DNA from: Leptospiraceae bacterium
GTDB lineage: Bacteria > Spirochaetota > Leptospiria > Leptospirales > Leptospiraceae
DNA: 46,623 nucleotides
Reading direction: 5' to 3'
Assembly: GCA_024233865.1 (NCBI GenBank)
Contig: JACKPA010000022.1
Span: forward strand, 1 to 46,623
Numbering within the stretch: position 1 is the first letter of the stretch; each line of letters opens with the position of its first letter. Of this stretch, positions 26,830-33,912 are shown in pieces. The position numbers were made by a program, and so were the translations under genes. The notes beneath the pieces are model-generated. The model did no database searches. It worked only from the letters and a program-made list of their open reading frames with translations, and was not told where the DNA came from.

Positions 26830-27776
26830 TGCATATCATGTTGTCTTGCTTCCTTTCCCCTCTGTCAAACCGTACTTGCAGATTATCAGCATTGTAGCCA
26901 TTTGCACTACCCTATCTTTGATTGTCGGGATTCCAAGCGGACGTAACTTCCCATTCGCTTTGGGTATGTATACCCTTTTTACTGGTTTGGGTTTATATTT
27001 CTTTGCTTTAAGCTCATCTTGTATACTTTTCAGAAATTCTATAGCACCACCTTGTTCACTCGCTTCTATTTTAGAGAAAGATATGCCATCTATTCCGGCA
27101 CTTCCTTTGTTCGCCTTTACCATAAGGTACGCTACATAAAGTATGTCAAAACGACATATCTTTTCATACAATGAGTAGAATCTAAAGTTAGGTTCATTTC
27201 TCGCTTTAACACTTCAGTTTCTGTCTCAAAAGAATTTGTTTTTCAGACAACCATTCCTTATAGAAATGATCTTCCTTTCCCGTTTTAGGTTTATTTTCCA
27301 ATCGGACTCCTCCTTTTTCTTACTTACATGTTTCCATTAAGACTCCTTCGCTCCATGGACATTACCCCACTTCATCACTACTATGAGTCTTTCCGACTCC
27401 CTCTTTGAAATTGCATGGTTATTTATTCCCATACAACTTCGTAATCTAATACATCAAAGTAGGGTCTCTCAAGTTCCTGACGAATCTGTTTATACACGCC
27501 ATCCACCTTGACCCCGAATAGCCCAACATTTGCACTTATCCATTTCTTCAATGTCAGTTCTGGTTTCACCCGATCCGAGGGGTTGACCACTATTAACTGG
27601 TGTAACGAGGCTGACCTTGGTTCACGCTCAATTGCATTATGGCTTATATATTTGTTCCACAAGGCTTCACTTTTCGGATTACTCCTAAAATGCTTATTTC
27701 ACTACCTGTCTAATGGACATTTAACAGGGTTAATACTTTTCAATTAACAAGATTCGCCAAACTTAGCTTGACGCAC
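26830..27776 (-). mobile_element. group II intron, internally deleted remnant
   Basis: On the minus strand the element opens with GTGCG at 27776, the group II 5' consensus GUGYG, followed by several hundred bases of structured RNA without a gene. It then has the 5' part of an intron reverse transcriptase, and ends with AGTACGGTTTGACAGAGGGG near 26880-26860, which corresponds to the 3' strand of domain V and what follows. Most of the reverse transcriptase and the 5' half of domain V are missing, so the intron can neither splice nor move by itself. The 3' boundary near 26830 is approximate. Confidence 0.7.
26894..27301 (-). pseudogene. group II intron reverse transcriptase, truncated and frameshifted
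   Basis: The start of an LtrA-type maturase/reverse transcriptase. It probably begins at the TTG at 27301, which has AGGAGG upstream, and runs for about 32 codons to a stop. The frame resumes, shifted, with EPNFRFYSLYEKICRFDILYVAYLMV, then ANKGSAGIDG (RT motif 0/1) and YKPKPVKRVYIPK followed by LRPLGIPTIKDRVVQMA (RT motif 2). After this the sequence jumps to intron domain V, losing the catalytic YADD region, maturase and DNA-binding domains. Two independent lesions make it clearly non-functional. Confidence 0.75.
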
Positions 27777-27918
27777 CAGATGCACACAGATTTTTCTTTC
27801 GTTATATGTCTATCAAAGAAACCCTATTAATTAAAATAATTATAGAAAAAAAAAGAATTAATTGTTTTTTAATTCTTGGTATTTTTTATTCAAGAAATAT
27901 TATTAAATAGGAGTTTTT
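27777..27918. other. gap before module 1
   Basis: A short AT-rich gap. A perfect 9-bp inverted repeat (AAGAATTAA, loop, TTAATTCTT) at 27853-27877 is followed by a T-rich stretch, which could act as a terminator or attenuator ahead of the WYL gene. The WYL leader (AAATAGGAGTTTT) resembles the one before the paralogue at 41682. Confidence 0.4.
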
Positions 27919-28839
27919 ATGCTTTCTGAAAACAAACCGGATAGTATTAAACATTTAAAAAAAGCGATAGAAATAGCTAGCATTATTTTCAAAGAAGATG
28001 GTTACATTCCAACTAAGAAAATTGATGAAAAATTTGATATGTATAATGAAAATATAATGATTTATGGAAATACTGTAGGAGACGCAATTGAAACTCTTGA
28101 GAAGTATCTTGGTAAAAATGTATTTGAAGCTAAGCCACGCTTAGGATATCGTCTTAAGCCACAATACAGAAAAAATTTGGAATGGATGCACCCTCTCCTC
28201 TCCACATACCTTTCCCTTATAGAATTGGATTCCTTGAATTATCCTGTGGAGTCGATCACCTATCATTTAGAGGCAAAAGCTCTGTACAATTTATACATGC
28301 TTCATTATGCACGGAATCAAAAAAAAACTATAAAATTTGAGTATGTGAAAAACTTAGAAACTACTCCAAAGAGAAAAAATATAAACGTATATTCAATTAT
28401 TTTAAGAGGGAAATTATATATCATCGGCTTGGATACAGACATAAACGAAGTTAGACTATACACATTTACACAAATCAAAGATGTGTTAGAAATAGACCCG
28501 TATAGTTCTTTTGAGCCACCACCTCAGAAGTATCTAAGTCAGTATTTTAAAGACAGTCTTATATCGCATGAAGGTTCCGAGCCAGAGGAAGTTCTTATTC
28601 GATTTGAAAAAAGAGCAGAAGTTTACGTCCAAAAAGAATTTTTCCATAGCTCACAAGAGTTTTATCATGATGAAAATGGTAACTTTTTTCTAAAAATGTT
28701 CATAAACCGTAGAGGAGAACTATTTGCGTTGCTTGGAAGGTTTATGAACGTGGCAGAATTAATAAAACCCACCAATTGGAGAGAGGAATACATTAAAGAC
28801 ATACAAGCTGCTTTGGCATTACATAACAATAAAACCTAA
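27919..28839 (+). CDS. WYL-domain transcriptional regulator (module 1)
   Basis: A 306-residue regulator. Residues about 8-75 look like a winged-helix DNA-binding region. The WYL domain spans about 115-200 (NVYSIILRGKLYIIGLDTDINEVRLYTFTQI) and is followed by a WCX-type C-terminal region ending TNWREEYIKDIQAAL. WYL proteins sense nucleotide or nucleic-acid ligands and often repress defence operons. It is close in sequence along its whole length to the product of 41682-42590, including the shared run VELDSLNYPVE or IELDSLNYPVE and FFH(S/Q)SQ. GGAG precedes the ATG. A 9-bp A/T-rich hairpin overlaps its stop codon. A gap of 121 bp separates it from the SGNH gene. Confidence 0.78.
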   Translation: MLSENKPDSIKHLKKAIEIASIIFKEDGYIPTKKIDEKFDMYNENIMIYGNTVGDAIETLEKYLGKNVFEAKPRLGYRLKPQYRKNLEWMHPLLSTYLSLIELDSLNYPVESITYHLEAKALYNLYMLHYARNQKKTIKFEYVKNLETTPKRKNINVYSIILRGKLYIIGLDTDINEVRLYTFTQIKDVLEIDPYSSFEPPPQKYLSQYFKDSLISHEGSEPEEVLIRFEKRAEVYVQKEFFHSSQEFYHDENGNFFLKMFINRRGELFALLGRFMNVAELIKPTNWREEYIKDIQAALALHNNKT

Positions 28840-28861
28840 AAAAAAAATTGTATTTTTTTAG
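28836..28861 (+). terminator. A/T-rich hairpin after the WYL gene
   Basis: CTAAAAAAA and TTTTTTTAG form a 9-bp stem overlapping the WYL stop codon, followed by a T-run. A stronger version (14-bp stem) lies at 32942-32976, before module 2. Confidence 0.45.
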
Positions 28862-28922
28862 ATTTTTTGCTAAAAAAACTAATATATATACACCTACCCT
28901 AATATATTCATCTAATAAAGAT

Positions 28923-28955
28923 ATCCTATAATATAATTATAATATTAAGGAGTAA
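28923..28955 (+). promoter_or_regulatory. shared leader/promoter of modules 1 and 2, copy 1
   Basis: 33 bp ending in AAGGAGTAA, five bases before the SGNH start, with two TATAAT boxes (CCTATAATATAATTATAAT). It matches 33030-33062 at 32 of 33 positions although the genes that follow are unrelated. It contains the ribosome-binding site and a likely -10; no standard -35 is apparent. Confidence 0.6.
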
Positions 28956-28960
28956 TTAAA

Positions 28961-29572
28961 ATGAAAGTAGCATTATTAGGCGATTCTGTTTTTGATAACA
29001 GAAGCTATGTAAAATTTGATCAGGAAGACGTTGAACACGTTTTAAAGGCATCCGGTGTAGATTGTGAACTCTATGCCGTAGATGGAGCAGTTATCTCTAG
29101 TATAAAGTACCAACTTGATGAGATGAAAAAAGAACTGGAAAACATTTCATCTATTTTCCTTTCAGTTGGTGGTAATAATGGCTTAAGTGCCTTGCATTTA
29201 ATTTTTCAGAATTTAAGCACTGAGGATTTTTTCAATTCTTTTCAAAAACAATTAGACAATCTTTATTCCGAAATTTACAGGATTACAAAGAGCCGAAATA
29301 TTCCGGTTCATGTTCTAAATGTTTATTATCCTTGCTTTGATTTTGCAGGAGCAAGAATGTTGGAGCAAATTAGGAATCCTCAGTATAGAAATACCATAAT
29401 ACAAAATGCTGATAAGTTAAATGGTATTATAAAAGAAACTGCGAAGAAATATTCGTTTGGACTTATAGATATAAATTCAGCATTTGACAATCCTCAATAC
29501 TACGCTAACGAAATCGAGCCTTCTTACGAAGGCAGTAAATTATTAACAAGACTCATTGGTGAAGTGCTATGA
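28961..29572 (+). CDS. SGNH/GDSL-like protein (module 1)
   Basis: A 203-residue cytosolic SGNH-fold protein. Block I is LLGDSVFDNR with Ser9, block III is SVGGNNGL, and the last block is NEIEPSYEGSKLL, where the usual catalytic His (as in DxxHPSxxG) is Glu. That would remove the standard triad, so activity as a simple esterase is uncertain. The paralogue at 42698 is highly similar and keeps the same Glu, which suggests a conserved, deliberate change. No signal peptide. AAGGAG precedes the ATG. The stop overlaps the sigma-factor start (ATGA), coupling the two genes. Confidence 0.72.
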   Translation: MKVALLGDSVFDNRSYVKFDQEDVEHVLKASGVDCELYAVDGAVISSIKYQLDEMKKELENISSIFLSVGGNNGLSALHLIFQNLSTEDFFNSFQKQLDNLYSEIYRITKSRNIPVHVLNVYYPCFDFAGARMLEQIRNPQYRNTIIQNADKLNGIIKETAKKYSFGLIDINSAFDNPQYYANEIEPSYEGSKLLTRLIGEVL

Positions 29573-30216
29573 AGAAAAAAGTTTTTTTCAGTTTAGGAGT
29601 AATAATATCAAATTTTAGTCTACAAATGCTTTTACATGCTTGTATTGAAAAACAAGATCGTGCATGGAGATTGTTTATTCAAGAGTTTGATCAGGTAATC
29701 CAAGGGACAGCTATTCATTACACTAATGGAGCAGATTCTAAAGACATTGCACAAATAGTCTATTGGAAATTATTAGAGGAAGATTGTAAACGCCTAAAGA
29801 ATTTTACCGGTGATAGTATTATTGCGTTTAAGGCATATCTTATAAAAATTACTCGTTATGTTTGTTTAGCAGAATGGAAAAAGAAAAAACGAGATGCTGA
29901 GTTGCTTGAACCAGAACAGTTAGAGACAATTCCGCAATCTAAGAAGGGGCAGAATACGAAGTATAGACCAGACTTATTTCTTTCGGCAATTTCGCAACCT
30001 GAGGAGGAGCATCTACTATTGGAGGAAGATTGGAAAGATGCCCTTATGCAATTGTCACTTAAAGAACGGGAATGTATTCAATGGCTGAAATTGGGATATA
30101 AATATCATGAAATTGCAGAAATGATGGGAGTTCCTCTAGGTACTATTTCTCCATTGGGTAGTCAAGCTAAAGGAAAATTGGCGAGAATTTTTAAAGATAA
30201 AGGGTGGAAATTTTAA
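29569..30216 (+). CDS. ECF-type RNA polymerase sigma factor
   Basis: A 215-residue sigma-70-family factor with only regions 2 and 4. Region 2 lies at about residues 25-100 (LFIQEFDQVI, DSKDIAQIVYWKLLEED, YLIKITRYVCLAEWKKKKR). Region 4 is the C-terminal helix-turn-helix LSLKERECIQWLKLGYKYHEIAEMMGVPLGTISPLGSQAKGKLA. The first 16 residues are hydrophobic and unusual for a sigma factor, so the real start could be an internal Met (for example residue 20), although ATGA overlap with the SGNH gene favours the upstream one. No anti-sigma gene is recognised; the next gene is a lipoprotein. It might direct transcription from the shared leader found before modules 1 and 2, which is inference. Confidence 0.75.
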   Translation: MKKKVFFSLGVIISNFSLQMLLHACIEKQDRAWRLFIQEFDQVIQGTAIHYTNGADSKDIAQIVYWKLLEEDCKRLKNFTGDSIIAFKAYLIKITRYVCLAEWKKKKRDAELLEPEQLETIPQSKKGQNTKYRPDLFLSAISQPEEEHLLLEEDWKDALMQLSLKERECIQWLKLGYKYHEIAEMMGVPLGTISPLGSQAKGKLARIFKDKGWKF

Positions 30217-30250
30217 GCAAAAGACTAATTTTGCAAAACTACATTCATTA

Positions 30251-30285
30251 AGACTTGAGTTCTAAATGGAGCTCAAGTCTATTTT
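30251..30285 (+). terminator. rho-independent terminator after the sigma factor
   Basis: AGACTTGAG pairs with CTCAAGTCT around a loop of about 12 bases, followed by ATTTT. It closes the module 1 operon 35 bp after the sigma-factor stop. Confidence 0.7.
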
Positions 30286-30414
30286 AAAGTCATCCACAAT
30301 TATCACAAACCAAGGTAGAGACATACATATAGAAACTTTTTCTTTGGCAAGTAAAAAATTTTGCAATAATCTCCTAAAATACAGCATTTTAAAATATGAG
30401 AAGGAGATATAATT

Positions 30415-31335
30415 ATGAATAATAATAAAGAACAAACGGGAATTCCTAAATGGAAATATTTTATATTTTTATCATTTTTTTGTAGTTGTATGACGCTTTC
30501 ATTTCCTGATAAAACTACCTCTAAATTTGATAAACCATCCAAAATTCAGAGTTGGAATAACTCTACTAATAACATGCCTGAGAATTTTATTCCAGGCGGT
30601 CATGTAGAAATATCATTTAATCATAACATGGGTAATAATACTCCTTGGTGGGGAAAGATTGGAATGTTAAATTTATGTTTGATATTTCCCTGTATTGATA
30701 AAATAGAATCCGATCTATATATAACTTATAACTATAAAGGGCAAGAGTTACTGAAAGAAAAAATTAGAGGAAATTCATATACTATAAGTACTCTACTTCT
30801 TTTACCATATTCATTATTTTTTCAAGATGAGAATAAAGAATATAAAATTAGAAATATGTTTGAAAGTAAAGTGTATCCATACATCCAAAGTAAATTAATT
30901 GAAGCAGACGAGAAACGGAAAAAAATTGACAATCAATTTACAAAGAAATTAAAGGAATATAACTTAAAGAAAAATAAAAATTGTAAATACATATATGATT
31001 TCAGAAGTAATAATTCTGAAATGTTGGGTCAGCAACAAAGTGAAAATATGTGGAGTGAATTTAGTTCTTGCATAAACAAAAGAGTCTATTCCCTTACATC
31101 AAAGAAATATCCATTTTTAAGTCAACATCTTTCAAAAGAAATATTTTTTCCAAATGAAACGTCAACATATAACTTGATAGATTTGTTTAATGCTAAATAT
31201 CTTTCTATCATTCCTGAAACTGGGTACAAATTAACTGATTCGGAATTTTATTTTCAAAAAACAGGAAATAACAGTTTCACTATGAACATTGTACAAAATG
31301 GAAGTAAAATGGTTTTACCGTTTAGCGTGAGATAG
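30415..31335 (+). CDS. lipoprotein truncated by IS256-family insertion
   Basis: As it stands, 306 residues with an N-terminal hydrophobic segment (about residues 14-25) ending in SFFCSC, a loose spirochaete-type lipobox. A second hydrophobic patch (WGKIGMLNLCLIFPCID) follows around residue 78, and a charged helix around residues 160-190. No known domain. The last native codons are at 31321-31328; the end beyond that comes from the IS. Joining 30415-31328 to 32718-32874 restores a single frame of 356 codons. AAGGAG lies a few bases before the ATG. It follows the sigma-factor operon but has its own gap with a terminator in between. Confidence 0.65.
   Translation: MNNNKEQTGIPKWKYFIFLSFFCSCMTLSFPDKTTSKFDKPSKIQSWNNSTNNMPENFIPGGHVEISFNHNMGNNTPWWGKIGMLNLCLIFPCIDKIESDLYITYNYKGQELLKEKIRGNSYTISTLLLLPYSLFFQDENKEYKIRNMFESKVYPYIQSKLIEADEKRKKIDNQFTKKLKEYNLKKNKNCKYIYDFRSNNSEMLGQQQSENMWSEFSSCINKRVYSLTSKKYPFLSQHLSKEIFFPNETSTYNLIDLFNAKYLSIIPETGYKLTDSEFYFQKTGNNSFTMNIVQNGSKMVLPFSVR
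31321..31328 (+). repeat. target-site duplication, left copy (IS256 element)
   Basis: TTTAGCGT directly before the element; the identical octamer is at 32710-32717. Confidence 0.9.
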
Positions 31336-32709
31336 TCCCAAAAATCGTTAGAGTTTACAAGAACGGAACTCGCCAGAATATTGATTTTGGCAAAAAAATA
31401 AGGAGAGTTCCGTATGAAGAAACATAAGAGAGCAGTAAAAAACTGTCAAGAACAAAAATTTGGTATAGAGACCTTTCGAGAATTGGCTTACAATGACATA
31501 GTTTCTATGGCAAGAGAAGCATCACTTCAAATAATTACAAATATAATGAGATTGGAAGTTGAAGTATTATGTGGAGAGATATTCTCTCATAAAAGAGGGG
31601 ATTTTTGTCATAGAGGTGGAAGCGAAAAAGGGTCAATCTATATGAATGGTCAAAGAGTTCCATTTATTAGACCTAGGGTAAGGAAAGGGAAAGAAGAAGT
31701 CTCATTAGTGAGCTATGAAAAACTAAGGAATCCAAATAGCATAAACGATTATGTTTTACGATTGCTGTCGAGGGGAGTAAGCGTCCGGAAATATGATGAA
31801 CTATTGTTGAAAATCAGTGAGGAGTCCGGATTATCAAAGAGTTCCGTTTCAAGACAATTCGTGAATGAATCAAGAGAAATACTGGAGAAATTCAAGAATC
31901 GCGATTTCAGTGGGAAAGAATTTTTCAGTATAATTGTGGATGGGACATCCATTGGAGAGGAAATGGTGGTAGTTGCAATGGGTATTGATGTTAGTGGTAG
32001 CAAGCATTTTCTTGGTTTTTCAACGGGTTCAAGTGAGAATACGGAGACAGTTAAGGATGTATTATCTTCATTAGAGGGACGTGGTATTAAATTTACGGAT
32101 AGAGTATTATGCATAACGGATGGTTCTAAGGCATTAAGAAAAGCCCTAACCGGTCGTTTTGGAGATAAAGCAGATTTTCAAAGATGTACAAACCATAAAG
32201 CATGGAATATATATGCAAAGTTGGCAGATAAGTATCATTCGGAGTTTACAAGAAGATACCGAAAAGCATTGGGATGTAATAGCTATGAGGATGCAAAGGA
32301 GGGATTGGATTCACTTGAGAAGTGGCTTGATTCTGTGAGTTTCTCTGCCGCAGAAAGTTTGAGAGAGTGTAGTAGTGAGATACTAACACTGCACAAAATA
32401 GAGATGCCAGCGGAATTGAGGATATCATTTCATACAACGAATTTAATAGAATCTGCCTTTAGTAGTCCTAAGTCTCTTATGAAAAGGATAAAAATATGGG
32501 ATAGCAAGACTGACATGATTCCGAGATGGGTTGCGGTAAACTTAGTCCACATGGAAAGTAAGTTTCGTTCAGTGAGAGGGAAAAAAGAAATAAATAATTT
32601 TCTTTTTAAGTATTTGAAAAAGGATAAAACACTTGACAAAAAGGAAGTGAATTTATAGGATGTTTTTATTCCGTTCTTTTCAAACCCTAACGGAAATTGG
32701 GACATTCTC
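31329..32709 (+). mobile_element. IS256-family insertion sequence
   Basis: A 1381-bp element with imperfect terminal inverted repeats of about 40 bp. The left end reads GAGATAGTCCCAA and the reverse complement of the right end reads GAGAATGTCCCAA; both continue to AGAACGGAA. It is flanked by an exact 8-bp direct repeat, TTTAGCGT, the duplication size expected for IS256. It has one transposase gene. It disrupts a lipoprotein gene whose frame is restored when the element and one octamer are removed. Confidence 0.92.
31414..32658 (+). CDS. IS256-family (mutator-type) transposase
   Basis: A 414-residue DDE transposase of the IS256/MuDR class. Visible blocks: NGQRVPFIRPRVR near residue 70, the first catalytic Asp in SIIVDGTSIGEEMVVVAMGID (about residue 175), the second in RVLCITDGSKAL (about residue 240), the FQRCTNHKAWNI motif typical of the family around residue 260, and the catalytic Glu in TTNLIESAFS (about residue 345). 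The frame is intact and AAGGAGAG precedes the ATG, so it should be active. Confidence 0.92.
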   Translation: MKKHKRAVKNCQEQKFGIETFRELAYNDIVSMAREASLQIITNIMRLEVEVLCGEIFSHKRGDFCHRGGSEKGSIYMNGQRVPFIRPRVRKGKEEVSLVSYEKLRNPNSINDYVLRLLSRGVSVRKYDELLLKISEESGLSKSSVSRQFVNESREILEKFKNRDFSGKEFFSIIVDGTSIGEEMVVVAMGIDVSGSKHFLGFSTGSSENTETVKDVLSSLEGRGIKFTDRVLCITDGSKALRKALTGRFGDKADFQRCTNHKAWNIYAKLADKYHSEFTRRYRKALGCNSYEDAKEGLDSLEKWLDSVSFSAAESLRECSSEILTLHKIEMPAELRISFHTTNLIESAFSSPKSLMKRIKIWDSKTDMIPRWVAVNLVHMESKFRSVRGKKEINNFLFKYLKKDKTLDKKEVNL

Positions 32710-32717
32710 TTTAGCGT
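32710..32717 (+). repeat. target-site duplication, right copy (IS256 element)
   Basis: TTTAGCGT directly after the element; the partner of 31321-31328. Confidence 0.9.
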
Positions 32718-32874
32718 AAGAAATGGTAACTTATATTGCAATGGTATTGTATCTGGCTTTGAAATTAATCCAAGGGGATGGCAAGGATTGGTACAAACTC
32801 TTTTTAAGGGATTATATACATATCCTCAAGCGTACAATCACTGGGATTGGAAATTGATTGATGCAGATAAATAA
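32718..32874 (+). pseudogene. 3' fragment of the interrupted lipoprotein gene
   Basis: The remaining 52 codons of the lipoprotein gene, resuming in frame after the IS256 element with RNGNLYCNGIVSGFEI and ending near HWDWKLIDADK, stop at 32872-32874. It has no start or ribosome-binding site of its own. Confidence 0.8.
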
Positions 32875-32941
32875 ATTTATTTCCTTTAAAAAATAAATAG
32901 GAAGGAAACCAGTTATCATTCTAAAACAAAAATTATTCAAT

Positions 32942-32976
32942 AAATCTAAAAAAAAAGTTTAATTTTTTTTAGATTT
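32942..32976. terminator. bidirectional A/T-rich inverted repeat
   Basis: A perfect 14-bp inverted repeat (AAATCTAAAAAAAA with its complement) around a 7-base loop. It is probably the terminator of the lipoprotein gene or of the gene once present upstream of module 2. It corresponds in position and sequence to the hairpin at 28836. Confidence 0.5.
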
Positions 32977-33029
32977 TGGTAAAAAAAATCAATTTAAGAC
33001 AATAGGTGTCCTGAATTACTGAAGAAAAC

Positions 33030-33062
33030 ATCCTATAATATAATTATAATACTAAGGAGTAA
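33030..33062 (+). promoter_or_regulatory. shared leader/promoter of modules 1 and 2, copy 2
   Basis: Matches 28923-28955 except for one base (C for T near the ribosome-binding site). Here it drives the His/Cys protein at 33067 instead of an SGNH gene. Confidence 0.6.
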
Positions 33063-33066
33063 AATC

Positions 33067-33627
33067 ATGAACACATTAGTTATACATCCGGAAGACACAA
33101 CAACAGATTTTTTAAAAAAGATTTACGAAGGAAAGAATTTTACAATCGCAAAACCAGAAGAGATGCTAAATGAAACCGTTCTAAAAGAACTTATAAAAAA
33201 GCATGATAGAATAGTCATGTTAGGTCATGGCAATGGTAATGGATTACTCGGAGGTCCGAATTTAGATATAGATTTTGTAATAAATGAATCTTTTGTAAAT
33301 GTTTTGAATGGAAAGGATTTAATCTGCATTTGGTGTTATGCTACAGAGTTTATCAATGGATACAAGGTTAATCCTAAAAGAGTATTTTATACAGGTATGT
33401 TTATCTCAGAAGAATTGGAAGCAGATTTTTGGGAGAAATACTATGAGGATGAAAAAGAAATAGAAGAATCCAACTATACCTTTTCCAGAGAATTTCGGAA
33501 AGAGTATATTGATTCGGATAATAGATCAATGGAAAACTTAATAAAAAACTACTGCAAAGGAGTTAACTCAGACATTCGTTACTTCAATAGTGAAAGACTG
33601 TTTGATAAAGTTTTAAGCCCAGTTTAG
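33067..33627 (+). CDS. small caspase/CHAT-like predicted peptidase
   Basis: A 186-residue protein I do not recognise by name. The pattern is nevertheless suggestive: a hydrophobic strand then GHGNGNGL (IVMLGHGNGNGLLGG, His54), and about 36 residues later a second hydrophobic strand ending in cysteines (LICIWCYATEF, Cys87 and Cys90). His-Gly after one strand and Cys after the next is how the dyad is laid out in CHAT and other caspase-fold peptidases. The C-terminal half is acidic with no motif. It uses the leader of the SGNH gene, and a remnant of an SGNH gene lies immediately after it. The next large gene encodes a helical-repeat protein, a frequent partner of CHAT proteins. Peptidase activity is a prediction only. 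Confidence 0.5.
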   Translation: MNTLVIHPEDTTTDFLKKIYEGKNFTIAKPEEMLNETVLKELIKKHDRIVMLGHGNGNGLLGGPNLDIDFVINESFVNVLNGKDLICIWCYATEFINGYKVNPKRVFYTGMFISEELEADFWEKYYEDEKEIEESNYTFSREFRKEYIDSDNRSMENLIKNYCKGVNSDIRYFNSERLFDKVLSPV

Positions 33628-33636
33628 TTTAGGATT

Positions 33637-33681
33637 GAAGGCAGTAAATTGTTGATAAAACTTATTTGTGAGGTTATTTAA
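33637..33681 (+). pseudogene. 3' tail of a lost SGNH gene
   Basis: Fifteen codons reading EGSKLLIKLICEVI then TAA. They match the last residues of the two intact SGNH proteins (EGSKLLTKLIRRVI at the end of 43333). As in module 3, the stop directly abuts the ATG of the small protein gene (TAAATG). The rest of the gene has been replaced by the His/Cys gene. Confidence 0.7.
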
Positions 33682-33891
33682 ATGTTTAAAATGAGTTGTG
33701 AATCCAAAGAAATAGAAAAAGGGTTGGAAATTCCAAAAACCTATAGGTTCTACTTATGGAAAGAGAATTCAAAAAGTTCAGAGGTATATCCTGCTTTTTC
33801 CATCAAAGAAGCAATGAGAAAATTGTCAGAAGAGCATAAAAACATTGAGTTACAAATTTATGCAATGGAAATTATTGATAACTCAAAATGA
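33682..33891 (+). CDS. conserved small protein (module 2)
   Basis: A 69-residue protein of unknown function. It is clearly paralogous to 43334-43555: both share YRFYLWKEN or YKFYLWKEN, then SIKEAM and KLSEEHKN, and end in IYAMEI. No signal peptide, membrane segment or metal motif; the mixed charge and predicted strand-helix pattern suggest a compact cytosolic domain. The start could be Met1 or Met4. The ATG follows the stop of the SGNH tail without a gap, so it was originally coupled to SGNH translation. Its retention beside either SGNH or the His/Cys protein suggests a helper or regulatory role for the module. Confidence 0.6.
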   Translation: MFKMSCESKEIEKGLEIPKTYRFYLWKENSKSSEVYPAFSIKEAMRKLSEEHKNIELQIYAMEIIDNSK

Positions 33892-33912
33892 TAAAAAGGA
33901 GATAAAACTATA

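Noticed and set aside
26836..27171. Retron or diversity-generating reverse transcriptase
   Set aside because: Motifs 0-2, the GTGCG end and the domain V remnant identify a group II intron enzyme; no retron RNA or template/variable repeat is seen.
27423..27662. 79-codon minus-strand frame
   Set aside because: It falls in the structured RNA part of the group II intron, upstream of the reverse transcriptase, so it is a shadow.
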